Assembly (NCBI GenBank): GCA_019779905.1
Contig: JABAKE010000003.1
Coordinates: 248,001 to 312,000 of the forward strand
Direction: 5' to 3'
From: Modestobacter lapidis
GTDB lineage: Bacteria; Actinomycetota; Actinomycetes; Mycobacteriales; Geodermatophilaceae
DNA: 64,000 bases
Shown here piece by piece: positions 9,640 to 17,783 of the stretch. Positions within the stretch are counted from its first letter, which is position 1; each line of letters opens with the position of its first letter. Position numbers and translations under genes: made by a program. The notes beneath the pieces are model-generated. The model was not told where the DNA came from and searched no databases. It worked only from the letters and a program-made list of their open reading frames with translations.

Positions 9640-10755
9640 GTGCGTACACGATCAGCGTCGACCGTGCGTACCGGCCCCGTGGCCCGCGGATCTCGCGTGC
9701 TGGTGGCCGGCGCCATGGTCGTGCTCATGGCTGCCTGCGGCAGCAGCGGCGGCGACACCGAGGACAGCGAGGGCGGCGGTGACGCCGCTGCGGCCGCGGA
9801 AGACCTCCAGATCGCCTTCATCGGCGCCGACGGCAGCCAGAACTTCGCCATCGAGATGATGGAGGGTGCGGAAGCGGCCGGTGAGGAGTTCGGCGTCGAC
9901 GTCCAGGTCATCGCCCCGACCAAGCTCGACGGCCCGGCGCAGGTGAAGATGTTCGAGGACGCGATCCGGACCGCCCCCGACGGCATCGCCATCGAGACCC
10001 TGACCCCCGACCTGCTGACGCGTGCCGAGGCGCGCGCCGTGGACGCGGGCATCCCGGTCATCGCCGTGGACACGCCCCCGCTCCCGGGCTCCGGCATCAC
10101 CACCTACATCGGCAACGACAACATCGCGGCCGGCGAGATGCTGGCCGACGAGGCGATCCGCATCCTCGGGGAGCAGGGCACCACCGAGGGCAAGGCCGTC
10201 GTCGCCAGCCCGATCCCGGGTGTGCCGACCCTCGACCTGCGCGCCGAGGGCATGGCCAAGGCGTTCCAGGAGCAGCTGCCCGGCTTCGAGGTCGTCGGCC
10301 CGGTGGCCAGCGCCCCGGACCCGACCGGCAACTACGCCGCCTGGAACAACCTCGTCTCGGCCAACGCCGACGCCACGGTGTTCATGGACTCCGGGGACGC
10401 CGCGCTCGCCTCGCTCGCCCGGATCAACCGGGAGAAAGGCGGCAACCTGCTCACCGGCGCGTTCGACCTGAACAAGGCCGGGCTGGAGGCCGTCGCCGAC
10501 GGCACGAACTTCGCCACGGCCGACCCGCAGCACTTCCTCAAGGGCTACCTGGCCACCCGGATGCTGATCGAGAACGCCCTCGGTGAGAACGAGATCCCCG
10601 AGGGTTGGTGGGTGAGCACGGCCGAGCTGGTCACCCAGGAGAACGTGGCCGAGATCCAGGCCCGCCAGGAATCGCGCGAGGCGAAGCTGGAGTACTACAA
10701 GCCGCTCGCCGAGGAGCAGTTCGCCAACCCGCCGATCCAGCCGCTGGAGGGCTGA
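9640..10755 (+). CDS. sugar-type ABC substrate-binding lipoprotein
   Basis: 371 residues. GTG start at 9640 with AGGAGG upstream. A signal peptide ends in a lipobox (VVLMAAC, Cys about 33) followed by a Gly/Ser/Asp linker, so the protein is anchored outside the membrane. The rest is a type-1 periplasmic binding fold (Peripla_BP_4): LQIAFIGADGSQNFAIEM opens the first lobe, and GIAIETLTPDLL and GIPVIAVDTPP are the typical strands. It delivers substrate to the permease encoded before it and the ATPase after it. Ligand unknown; a shared operator with the HsaA-like monooxygenase at 45974 hints at a non-sugar ligand. Confidence 0.9.
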   Translation: MRTRSASTVRTGPVARGSRVLVAGAMVVLMAACGSSGGDTEDSEGGGDAAAAAEDLQIAFIGADGSQNFAIEMMEGAEAAGEEFGVDVQVIAPTKLDGPAQVKMFEDAIRTAPDGIAIETLTPDLLTRAEARAVDAGIPVIAVDTPPLPGSGITTYIGNDNIAAGEMLADEAIRILGEQGTTEGKAVVASPIPGVPTLDLRAEGMAKAFQEQLPGFEVVGPVASAPDPTGNYAAWNNLVSANADATVFMDSGDAALASLARINREKGGNLLTGAFDLNKAGLEAVADGTNFATADPQHFLKGYLATRMLIENALGENEIPEGWWVSTAELVTQENVAEIQARQESREAKLEYYKPLAEEQFANPPIQPLEG

Positions 10756-10760
10756 GACCA

Positions 10761-12278
10761 GTGCTCGAGGCGCAGGGCATCCGCAAGGCCTACGGCGGCG
10801 TCGTCGCCCTGGCCGGGGTCGATCTGACCGTTCGGGCCGGCAGCGTGCACGCGCTGCTCGGTGAGAACGGTGCGGGCAAGTCGACGCTGGTCAAGGTGCT
10901 CGTCGGCGCCGTGACCCCGGACGCGGGTGTCCTGCGCCTGGGCGGCAAGGACCTGACGGTCGCCAACACCGCGGACGCGGTGGACAAGGGCATCGCCGTG
11001 GTCTCCCAGGAACTCAGCCTGTTCCCCGACCTGGACGTGCTGTCCAACCTCTTCCCGATGCGGGAGTACAAGCGCGGTCCGCTGGTCGACCGGCGGGGAA
11101 TGGCGGCCAAGGCCCGGCCGGTGCTCGACGAGCTGGGTCTCGACCTGGCGCTCGACGCGCCGGTGGAACACCTGCCGCTGGACCAGCGCCAGCTGCTCGA
11201 GATCGCCCGGGCACTGGTCACCGACCCGGCGGTGCTGATCCTCGACGAGCCGACGTCGGCGCTGCACTCCCGGGAGTCCGAGCGGCTGCACGACGTGCTC
11301 CGCCGGCTGCGCACCCGGGACGTGGCGGTCGTGTACGTCTCGCACCACCTGGAGGACGTCCTCGCCGTCTGCGACGAGGTGACGATCATGCGGGACGGGC
11401 GGGTGGCCGTCCCGTCCGTGCCGGCCAGCACGCTGACCGTGGACCGGATCGTCCAGCACATGCTGGGCGACAAGGTCGCCGCGGTCGTGGAGGAACGCGC
11501 GCACTCGGGGGCGCTGGCCGTCGAGCCGGGCCAGCCGGCGTTGCGGCTGGAGAACGTCACCGTCCCCGGGCAGTTGCAGGACGTCGACCTCGTCGTCCCC
11601 TGCGGCCGGGTGGTCGGCCTCGCCGGCATCGCCGGCGCCGGGCACCGCGCCGTGCTCGACGTGGCCTCCGGGGTGGCCCGGCCCAGCCGCGGCCGGGTCG
11701 TGCTGCCCGACGGCAGCCCGCTCAAGGCCGGGCTGCGCGGCGCCATCAGCCAGGGCGTCGCCATCGTGTCCGGTGACCGGAAGCGCTTCGGCGTCATGCT
11801 CGACAAGCCCATCTGGGACAACATCGGCCAGGTGAGCTCGGTGGCGCTGCGCCGCGACGGCATGGTCATCCGGGCCGGCAAGGTGCGGGAGCGTGCTGCC
11901 GAGCACGTGCGCCGGCTGGGCATCAAGACCCCGTCGGTCGACCTGGAGGTCGGCATGCTGTCGGGCGGCAACCAGCAGAAGGTGGTCTTCGCCAAGTGGC
12001 TGGAGGCCCGCCCGACGGTGCTGCTGCTCGACGACCCGACCCGTGGCATCGACGTCGGCGCCAAGGCCGAGATCTACGGCCTCTTCCGTGAGCAGGCCGA
12101 CAACGGGGCGGTGCAGTTGGTGGCGTCGTCGGACCCGCGGGAGCTCGCCAGTGTCTGCGACGAGGTGATCGTCTTCTACGACGGCAAGGTCTGCGCCCGG
12201 CTCAGCGGGCGGCACCTCGATGCGCACACGCTGCTCGAGGTGATGAACACCGGCATCGCGCCGGCCGACGCCGCCTGA
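10761..12278 (+). CDS. ABC importer ATPase, RbsA type with two ATPase halves
   Basis: 505 residues from GTG 10761, 5 bases after the binding-protein stop. The N-half has Walker A GENGAGKST (about 35), signature-like LPLDQRQLLEIARAL and Walker B LILDEPTSALHS. The C-half has a degenerate Walker A (GIAGAGHRAV), intact signature LSGGNQQKV and Walker B LLLDDPTRGID. One weak nucleotide site is normal for RbsA proteins. It energises uptake with the preceding permease and lipoprotein and is the last gene of the operon. Its stop codon forms one end of palindromic repeat R2. Confidence 0.92.
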   Translation: MLEAQGIRKAYGGVVALAGVDLTVRAGSVHALLGENGAGKSTLVKVLVGAVTPDAGVLRLGGKDLTVANTADAVDKGIAVVSQELSLFPDLDVLSNLFPMREYKRGPLVDRRGMAAKARPVLDELGLDLALDAPVEHLPLDQRQLLEIARALVTDPAVLILDEPTSALHSRESERLHDVLRRLRTRDVAVVYVSHHLEDVLAVCDEVTIMRDGRVAVPSVPASTLTVDRIVQHMLGDKVAAVVEERAHSGALAVEPGQPALRLENVTVPGQLQDVDLVVPCGRVVGLAGIAGAGHRAVLDVASGVARPSRGRVVLPDGSPLKAGLRGAISQGVAIVSGDRKRFGVMLDKPIWDNIGQVSSVALRRDGMVIRAGKVRERAAEHVRRLGIKTPSVDLEVGMLSGGNQQKVVFAKWLEARPTVLLLDDPTRGIDVGAKAEIYGLFREQADNGAVQLVASSDPRELASVCDEVIVFYDGKVCARLSGRHLDAHTLLEVMNTGIAPADAA

Positions 12279-12357
12279 AGAAGGGGCCCCGCTCGGCCCT
12301 GCTGCAGGGTCTTGCCCTGAGCTCGCGAAGGGCGGGGGGCAGCGGGGTCCTTCTTCA
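12276..12357. repeat. palindromic repeat, copy R2, holding both stop codons
   Basis: The left end TGAAGAAGGGGCCCCGCT and right end AGCGGGGTCCTTCTTCA form long imperfect inverted arms. Between them is an internal CTGCAGGG ... GAGCTCGCGAAGGGC segment. The TGA of the ATPase (12276-12278) and the reverse-strand stop of the hydrolase (12355-12357) are exactly its two ends. It probably terminates both transcripts, but relatives at 5239 and 59616 suggest a dispersed repeat family. Confidence 0.65.
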
Positions 12358-13068
12358 GTGCTCCAGGAAGTCGGCCAGCTCGGTCGTCGCCGACAGGTAC
12401 GGGGAGTGGTCCGCGGGCAGCTCGAGGACGTCGGTGCACGGGTTGTCGGCGATCATCCGCCGCTGCAGCGCCGGCGGGATCGCCCGGTCTTCGGTGCAGA
12501 CCACGTAGCTGCGGGGGATGTCGTCCACCCCGCCGCCCAGCGACACCGGGGTGACGAACGGGAGAACGGGCTGTCGGCCCTGACGCTCCAGCGCCCACTC
12601 CGTCCGCTCCGCGGAGGTGGTCCCGTAGAAGACCCCCCGGCAGGCCTCGGCGGACATGTCGGCGACCGGCGGCTCGCCGCTGACCGTGATGTTGGCCTGG
12701 ACGCCGTCCCCGGCGCCCTCCGGCAGATCGGTCAGCCCCACCAGGCTCTGCTCGTCGCGGGGCAGGAAGGCGGCCACGTACACCAGGCGGGCGATCCGCT
12801 CGGGGCACCGGGCGGCGGTCTGGGTGATGACGACGCCGCCCATGCTGTGACCCACCAGGACCGCCTCGTCCGGCGACTCGGCCAGCACCGAGCAGACCCG
12901 CTCGGCGTACGCGTCGAGGGTGACGTCCGGTAGCGGTGTGGTGTCCGCACCCGACCCGGGCAGGTCCGGGGCCGAGACGGTGTGACCGCGGCGTCGGAGT
13001 TCGGCGGCGAGGGGTTCCCAGCACCAGCCACCGGCGAACGCGCCGTGGACGAGGACGAATCGGGTCAT
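12355..13068 (-). CDS. alpha/beta hydrolase (esterase-like)
   Basis: 237 residues with the alpha/beta hydrolase fold: oxyanion region LVHGAFAGGWCW near the N-terminus, nucleophile elbow GHSMGG (Ser about 82), acid within VVCTEDRAIPP and final His in ELPADHSPYLS. The pattern resembles plant methylesterase/MenH-like hydrolases that cleave small esters. ATG 13068 overlaps the stop of the iron-sulfur subunit gene, making it the last gene of the leftward esterase-dioxygenase-Mo-hydroxylase operon. It may hydrolyse an ester or enol-lactone in that pathway (inference). Its stop sits in repeat R2. Confidence 0.85.
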   Translation of the reverse strand: MTRFVLVHGAFAGGWCWEPLAAELRRRGHTVSAPDLPGSGADTTPLPDVTLDAYAERVCSVLAESPDEAVLVGHSMGGVVITQTAARCPERIARLVYVAAFLPRDEQSLVGLTDLPEGAGDGVQANITVSGEPPVADMSAEACRGVFYGTTSAERTEWALERQGRQPVLPFVTPVSLGGGVDDIPRSYVVCTEDRAIPPALQRRMIADNPCTDVLELPADHSPYLSATTELADFLEH

Positions 13069-13583
13069 GCGGGGGCTCCTCCGGGTCGGTCGTTCGGGCG
13101 TTCTCCTCCGGCGCAGGACGCGATGGCGTCGACGATCGCGTCGTAGCCGGTGCACCGGCACAGGTTGCCGCTGATCGCCTCCCGGATCTGGCCCTCGGTG
13201 GGGGAGGGGACGCGCTCGAGCAGGTCCTCGGCGGCGAACAGCATCCCGGACAGGCAGTAGCCGCACTGGAAGGCGTTGTTCTCCCAGAACGCCGACTGCA
13301 GCGGGGTCAGCGCACCGTCGGTGGCCAGGCCCTCCAGGGTCTGCACCTGCGCGCCCTGCTCGGCCACCGCCAGCCGCAGGCACGACTTGGCGATGAGGCC
13401 CTCGACCCGCACGGTGCAGGCGCCGCAGTCGCCGGTGCGGCAGCCGCTCTTCGGCCCGGTGACGCCGAACCCGTCGCGCAACGCGTCGAGCAGCAGCGCC
13501 CGGCCGTCGACCGCGGCGGTGCGCCGTTCGCCGTTGACCGTGAGGGTCAGGTCGACCGTGCTGGTGGTGGTGGGGTCGCTCAC
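13065..13583 (-). CDS. molybdenum hydroxylase, 2Fe-2S small subunit
   Basis: 172 residues, CoxS/XdhC-like. The plant-type cluster motif is GCRTGDCGACTV (about 48-59) with a later Cys, and the second cluster uses CGYC (about 108) and CRCTGY (about 144). It passes electrons from the molybdopterin subunit to FAD. Neighbours encode the FAD subunit (13580-14485) and large subunit (14482-16863), each overlapping by 4 bases. ATG 13583 overlaps the upstream stop. Confidence 0.93.
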   Translation of the reverse strand: MSDPTTTSTVDLTLTVNGERRTAAVDGRALLLDALRDGFGVTGPKSGCRTGDCGACTVRVEGLIAKSCLRLAVAEQGAQVQTLEGLATDGALTPLQSAFWENNAFQCGYCLSGMLFAAEDLLERVPSPTEGQIREAISGNLCRCTGYDAIVDAIASCAGGERPNDRPGGAPA

Positions 13584-14485
13584 GCGCGCGTCTCCTGGAT
13601 CGTCGTGCGGGCCGCCACCAACGCCATGGTCAGCGCGCGGCGGGCGATGGGGGCGGCGACCGCCGCCCGGTAGCTGCCGGGAGCGAGCAGGTCGTCCCAG
13701 GGCTCGTCGACGGCGGCGCCGGCCAGGTGGGCGGCCTCCCGGACGCCGTCGTCACCGGGGGTGGTGCCGACCAGGGCGGCGTCGACGTCGACCCGTAGCG
13801 GGGTCGCGGTGACCGCGCCCAGCACCAGCGACACCTGCCGGCAGACGCCCTCGTCGCCCAGCCGGACCAGGGCCGCGGCGGTCGCGATCGGCCAGGAGCT
13901 GCCACCCCGCTTGAGCTTCACGTAGCCGGACCCGGCGCCGGCGGTGGACGGCACGTCGAAGCCGGTGAGCACCTCGCCCGGCAGGAGCGAGGAGTGCATG
14001 GCGGCCGCGAACAGCTCGGCCACCGGAAAGCGTCGCTCGCCCTCCGGCCCGACGGCCCGGGCGACGGCGCCGCAGGCCACCAGCGCACCGGGAACGTCGG
14101 ATTGCGGCCGGGCGGAGACCGCCGACCCGCCCACCGTCGCCTGGCTGCGCAGCGCCCAGCCGCCGGTGATGCCCTCGGCCATGGTGTGCAGCAGCGGGGC
14201 GTGCCGGAGGACGTCCGGGCTGGCCAGCAGCTCGGCGTAGGTGCACATCGCGCCCACCGAGAGCCCGGAGCCGGTGCCGGTGACCCCGCCCAGCCCGGCG
14301 CGGCGGAGGTCGACCAGCCGGGCCGGGCGGGACTCCGCGCGGCTCATCTCCGGCAGCACCCAGGTGCCGCCGGCCAGCACCCGCGCGTCCTCGCCGTCCC
14401 CGCCGGCCGGGGCCGCGGTGTTCAGTGCCTCGATGCAGCCGGCCAGGCTGTCGGGGGCCACGTAGTCGAACCGGTGCGGGATCAC
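13580..14485 (-). CDS. molybdenum hydroxylase, FAD subunit
   Basis: 301 residues, CoxM-like, with FAD-binding landmarks: ARVLAGGTWVLPEM at about 34, and ATVGGSAVSARPQSD replacing the common TIGGNLANADPASD. It accepts electrons from the 2Fe-2S subunit and passes them to an acceptor. GTG 14485 overlaps the stop of the large subunit (GTGA). The L-M-S gene order is opposite to the M-S-L order of classical cox operons. Confidence 0.9.
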   Translation of the reverse strand: MIPHRFDYVAPDSLAGCIEALNTAAPAGGDGEDARVLAGGTWVLPEMSRAESRPARLVDLRRAGLGGVTGTGSGLSVGAMCTYAELLASPDVLRHAPLLHTMAEGITGGWALRSQATVGGSAVSARPQSDVPGALVACGAVARAVGPEGERRFPVAELFAAAMHSSLLPGEVLTGFDVPSTAGAGSGYVKLKRGGSSWPIATAAALVRLGDEGVCRQVSLVLGAVTATPLRVDVDAALVGTTPGDDGVREAAHLAGAAVDEPWDDLLAPGSYRAAVAAPIARRALTMALVAARTTIQETRA

Positions 14486-16863
14486 TGGCCCGCCTCGAGC
14501 AGCGCGGCCAGCACCCGCGGCGGGCTGACCGGGGTGGCCTCGAGCGCGGCGCCCAGCGGGGCGATCGCGTCGTTGACCGCGTTCACCACCGCGGCGAGCG
14601 CGCCGGAGAAACCGGCCTCGCCGACGCCCTTGGCGCCCAGCGGCGTGCCGGGGGCCGGCGTGCACAGGTGGCCGAGCTCCACCCGGGGCAGGTCGATCGC
14701 CCGGGGCAGCAGGTAGGTCTTGAAGCCGGTGCTCGCGGGAACGCCGTCGGCGTCGAAGACGAGCTCCTCGCCCAGCGCCGCGCCGATGCCCATGGCGACA
14801 CCGCCGGTCACCTGGCCGTCGACGAACATCGGGTTGACCACCGTTCCGCAGTCGTGCGTCACGACGTGCCGCAGCAGGGTGACCGACCCGGTCTCCGGGT
14901 CGACCTCCAGCAGGGACGCGTGCACCGCATAGGGGTAGGTCGTGTAGGTGTTCATCCGGCCGAGCTCGTCGGGCACCTGCCGCACGTTGGCCGGACGGTA
15001 GGTGCGCGTCGACTCCAGCCTCGGCTCGATGTCCAGCCCCAGCAGGTAGCTGAGGGTGTGGACGGCGCCGGCCACCGCCGGGACCGGTAGCGCCCGCTCG
15101 GGATCGCCGGCCACCTGCGCCATCCCGTCGCCGAGCACGATCGCCTCCTCCGGTCCGGCGGACAGCATCGCCCGGGCGGTGGTGTGCAGGGTGGCGACCA
15201 GATCGCGGGCGGCGAGCACCGCCGCGTTGCCGCCGGTGATGATCGACCGGCTGGAGATGTTGCCGAAGCCGTAGGGGCACAGGTCGGTGTCGCCCTGGAC
15301 GACGGTGATCTCCGACATCGCGACGCCGAGCTCGTCGGCGACCAGCTGGGCGATGGCGGTGTCGTTGCCGGTGCCCGGTGAGGTGACCCCGGTGAGCACG
15401 GTGACCTGCCCCGAGGGGCTCATCCGCACCGTCGAGGTGTCGAAGGCGGCGACCAGGGCGCCGGGGATGTCCGCGCTCTCCGGCATCAGCTCGAACCCCA
15501 GCCCGATGCCGACGCAGCGGCCCTCCGCCCGCGCGGCGGACTGCATGGCCCGGGCCGCCGGGTGGTCCAGCAGCTCCAGGGTCAGGTCGAGGGCGGCGGC
15601 GTAGTCGCCGCTGTCGAGCTCCAGGCCGGAGGTGTGCGTGTGCGGAAAGGCGTCGGGGGCGAGGAAGTTGCGCCGGCGGACCTCGGCCGGGTCCAGGCCG
15701 GTGGTGACCGCGATCCGGTCCATGATCCGCTCGAGCAGCAGGGTGGCGCTCTCCTTGCCGAACGGCTTGGTGCCCACCCACGGCGCCTTGTTGGTGGCAA
15801 CGACGGTGTACCGGACGTGGCAGTGGTCCAGCGCGTAGCCCAGCCCGGTGGCGAGCGCGCCGACGTGCGCCATGCCCCAACCGTGCGTCGCCGCCCCCGC
15901 GCCGTGGTCGGAGACGGCGTGCACGTCCAGCGCGCGCAGCCGGCCGTCGTCGTCGAAGGCGACCCGGTAGGCCAGCCGCTGGTCACGGGCGGCGGGCAGC
16001 AGGGCCGCCGACCGCTCCTCGACCCACTTCACCGGGCGGCCGACCAGCCGGCTGAGCACCGGGGCGATGAAGTCCTCCCGGTTGCCGTACATCTTCAGCC
16101 CGAACGAGCCCCCGATCTTGAGCGCGATGACCCGGATCGAGCCCTCGGGCAGCCGCAGCGTCGAGGCCAGCACCGTGCGCATCACGTGCGGGTTCTGGGT
16201 GGTGGCCCAGACGGTGAGGTGCCGGCGCCGGGAGTCCCAGTCGGCCAGATAGGTGCGGGTCTCCATCGGGGCCGCGTTGCCGCGGTGGCCGCGCAGCTCG
16301 CCGTCCAGCACGTGCGCGGCCGACGTCGCGACCTCGTCGAAGTCGTCCGGGCCGACCTCCCGGGCGATGATCACGTTGTCGCCCCACTCGGGGTAGAGCA
16401 GCGGCGCGTCCTCGGCGAGCGCGGCGTCCGGGTCGAGCACCACCGGCAGCAGGTCGTAGCCGACCTCGACCAGCAGCGCGGCCGCGGCCGCGTCGGCCGG
16501 GGTGAGTGCGACGACGGCGGCGACCGGCTCACCGACGTGCACCACCTTGCCCACCGCCAGCGGCCGGACGACGGCGTGGTGCCCGCCCAGGTGCCCGGCG
16601 TCCAGGCCGTGCGGGATCTCGTCGGTGACCGCAGCGATCTCCGCTCCGGTGACCACGGCCAGCACGCCGGGGTGCGCCAGCGCCGCCGTGGTGTCGATCG
16701 ACTCGATGGTGGCGTGGGCGTGCGGTGAGCGGACGAGCGCCGCGTGCGTCGTGCCGGGGACGGTGACGTCGCCGGTGTATACCGCCTGGCCGGTCAGGTG
16801 CGCGTCGCCGTCGTGCCGCTTGACGCGCTGCCCGACCGAGCGCCGGGGGAGCGTCGAGGTCAC
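14482..16863 (-). CDS. molybdenum hydroxylase, large catalytic subunit
   Basis: 793 residues of the xanthine-dehydrogenase/CoxL superfamily, starting at GTG 16863 (VTSTLPRRSVGQRVKR). An aldehyde-oxidase hammerhead domain (about 20-130) precedes two Mo-cofactor domains, with GGSFGLKMY at about 245 and the catalytic Glu in KGVGEAGFSG near the C-terminus. The CO dehydrogenase active-site loop with its Cys is not present, so it should hydroxylate an organic substrate, perhaps an aromatic or N-heterocyclic ring. Operon context with a hydroxyquinol-type dioxygenase suggests ring hydroxylation before cleavage. No cofactor-maturation genes are nearby. Confidence 0.9.
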   Translation of the reverse strand: MTSTLPRRSVGQRVKRHDGDAHLTGQAVYTGDVTVPGTTHAALVRSPHAHATIESIDTTAALAHPGVLAVVTGAEIAAVTDEIPHGLDAGHLGGHHAVVRPLAVGKVVHVGEPVAAVVALTPADAAAAALLVEVGYDLLPVVLDPDAALAEDAPLLYPEWGDNVIIAREVGPDDFDEVATSAAHVLDGELRGHRGNAAPMETRTYLADWDSRRRHLTVWATTQNPHVMRTVLASTLRLPEGSIRVIALKIGGSFGLKMYGNREDFIAPVLSRLVGRPVKWVEERSAALLPAARDQRLAYRVAFDDDGRLRALDVHAVSDHGAGAATHGWGMAHVGALATGLGYALDHCHVRYTVVATNKAPWVGTKPFGKESATLLLERIMDRIAVTTGLDPAEVRRRNFLAPDAFPHTHTSGLELDSGDYAAALDLTLELLDHPAARAMQSAARAEGRCVGIGLGFELMPESADIPGALVAAFDTSTVRMSPSGQVTVLTGVTSPGTGNDTAIAQLVADELGVAMSEITVVQGDTDLCPYGFGNISSRSIITGGNAAVLAARDLVATLHTTARAMLSAGPEEAIVLGDGMAQVAGDPERALPVPAVAGAVHTLSYLLGLDIEPRLESTRTYRPANVRQVPDELGRMNTYTTYPYAVHASLLEVDPETGSVTLLRHVVTHDCGTVVNPMFVDGQVTGGVAMGIGAALGEELVFDADGVPASTGFKTYLLPRAIDLPRVELGHLCTPAPGTPLGAKGVGEAGFSGALAAVVNAVNDAIAPLGAALEATPVSPPRVLAALLEAGQ

Positions 16864-17783
16864 CCGGCGGCCTCCTGGACCACGAGGTCGATCTGGGCGT
16901 GCCGGTAGGGGTTGCTCACCCCGTACCGCTCGGCACCGGCCGGGTCGTCGGCCGGCTCGAAATCGCGCACCAGGCTGCGCTTGACCGCGAAGACGGCGTC
17001 GGAGTCCAGGTACGGGCTGCCGGACACGAAGATGTGCGTGGTGACCTGGGTGTACCCGGGGGCGTCGGCGATGAAGTGGATGTGCGCCGGCCGGTTCGGG
17101 TGCCGCTTCGTCGCCTCGAGCAGCTGGCCGACCGGGCCGTCGGTCGGGATCGGGTAGTAGCTGGGCACGACGGTGGTGAACCAGAACCGGCCCTCGTCGT
17201 CGGTGGTGAACAGGCCCCGGCCGTTGCCGGCCGGCTGCACGTCGGGCACCTGGACGTCGTAGAAGCCGTTCTCGTCGGCCTGCCACACGTCGACCTGCGC
17301 GCCGGGGATGGGCGTCCCGTCGGTGGTGAGTACCCGGCCGGTGACGACGCACGGGGTCCGGCCGCCGACCAGGTCGATGCAGTCCCCGTTGTCCCGAACC
17401 GGCGACTCGGTCATGTGGAAGGGGCCGAGCACGGTGGCCTCGGTGGCGCCGGCGACCTTGCGGTGGTTGATGTTCTCGACCAGGGCGGAGATGCCGAGCA
17501 CGTCGGAGAGCAGCACGAACTCCTGCCGGACGTCATCGCACTTCTGCCCGGTGCGGGTCAGGAAGCCGATCGCCGTCTCCCACTCGTCCATGGTCGGCTC
17601 GACCTCGCGGACGGCGGCGTGCAGGTGCCGGACGAACGCGCCGAGCAGCTCCTGCAGCCGGGCGTCCGGGGCGCCGGCGAAGCTCTCGACGACGGCGTCG
17701 GTGACGGTGTCCTCGGTGATGTCCTCGGCGAGCTCCTTGGGAACGGCCGGAGCCGGGGTGTCCTCGGCGCGGGGGACGGTCAT
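16860..17783 (-). CDS. intradiol dioxygenase, hydroxyquinol 1,2-dioxygenase type
   Basis: 307 residues, matching hydroxyquinol/catechol 1,2-dioxygenases: N-terminal helical dimerisation region (about 25-120), then the beta-sandwich. Expected Fe(III) ligands are visible: Tyr in LGPFHM-adjacent and VVPSYYPIPTDGP segments, and two His in RPAHIHFIADAPG. The enzyme would open hydroxyquinol between its hydroxyls to give maleylacetate. No maleylacetate reductase is in the window. It lies between the Mo hydroxylase and the CocE-like esterase with 4-base overlaps on both sides. Confidence 0.9.
   Translation of the reverse strand: MTVPRAEDTPAPAVPKELAEDITEDTVTDAVVESFAGAPDARLQELLGAFVRHLHAAVREVEPTMDEWETAIGFLTRTGQKCDDVRQEFVLLSDVLGISALVENINHRKVAGATEATVLGPFHMTESPVRDNGDCIDLVGGRTPCVVTGRVLTTDGTPIPGAQVDVWQADENGFYDVQVPDVQPAGNGRGLFTTDDEGRFWFTTVVPSYYPIPTDGPVGQLLEATKRHPNRPAHIHFIADAPGYTQVTTHIFVSGSPYLDSDAVFAVKRSLVRDFEPADDPAGAERYGVSNPYRHAQIDLVVQEAAG

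Noticed and set aside
14482-16863. Aerobic CO dehydrogenase large subunit
   Set aside because: The Cys-containing active-site loop diagnostic of CoxL form I is not present, and the partners are aromatic-catabolism genes.
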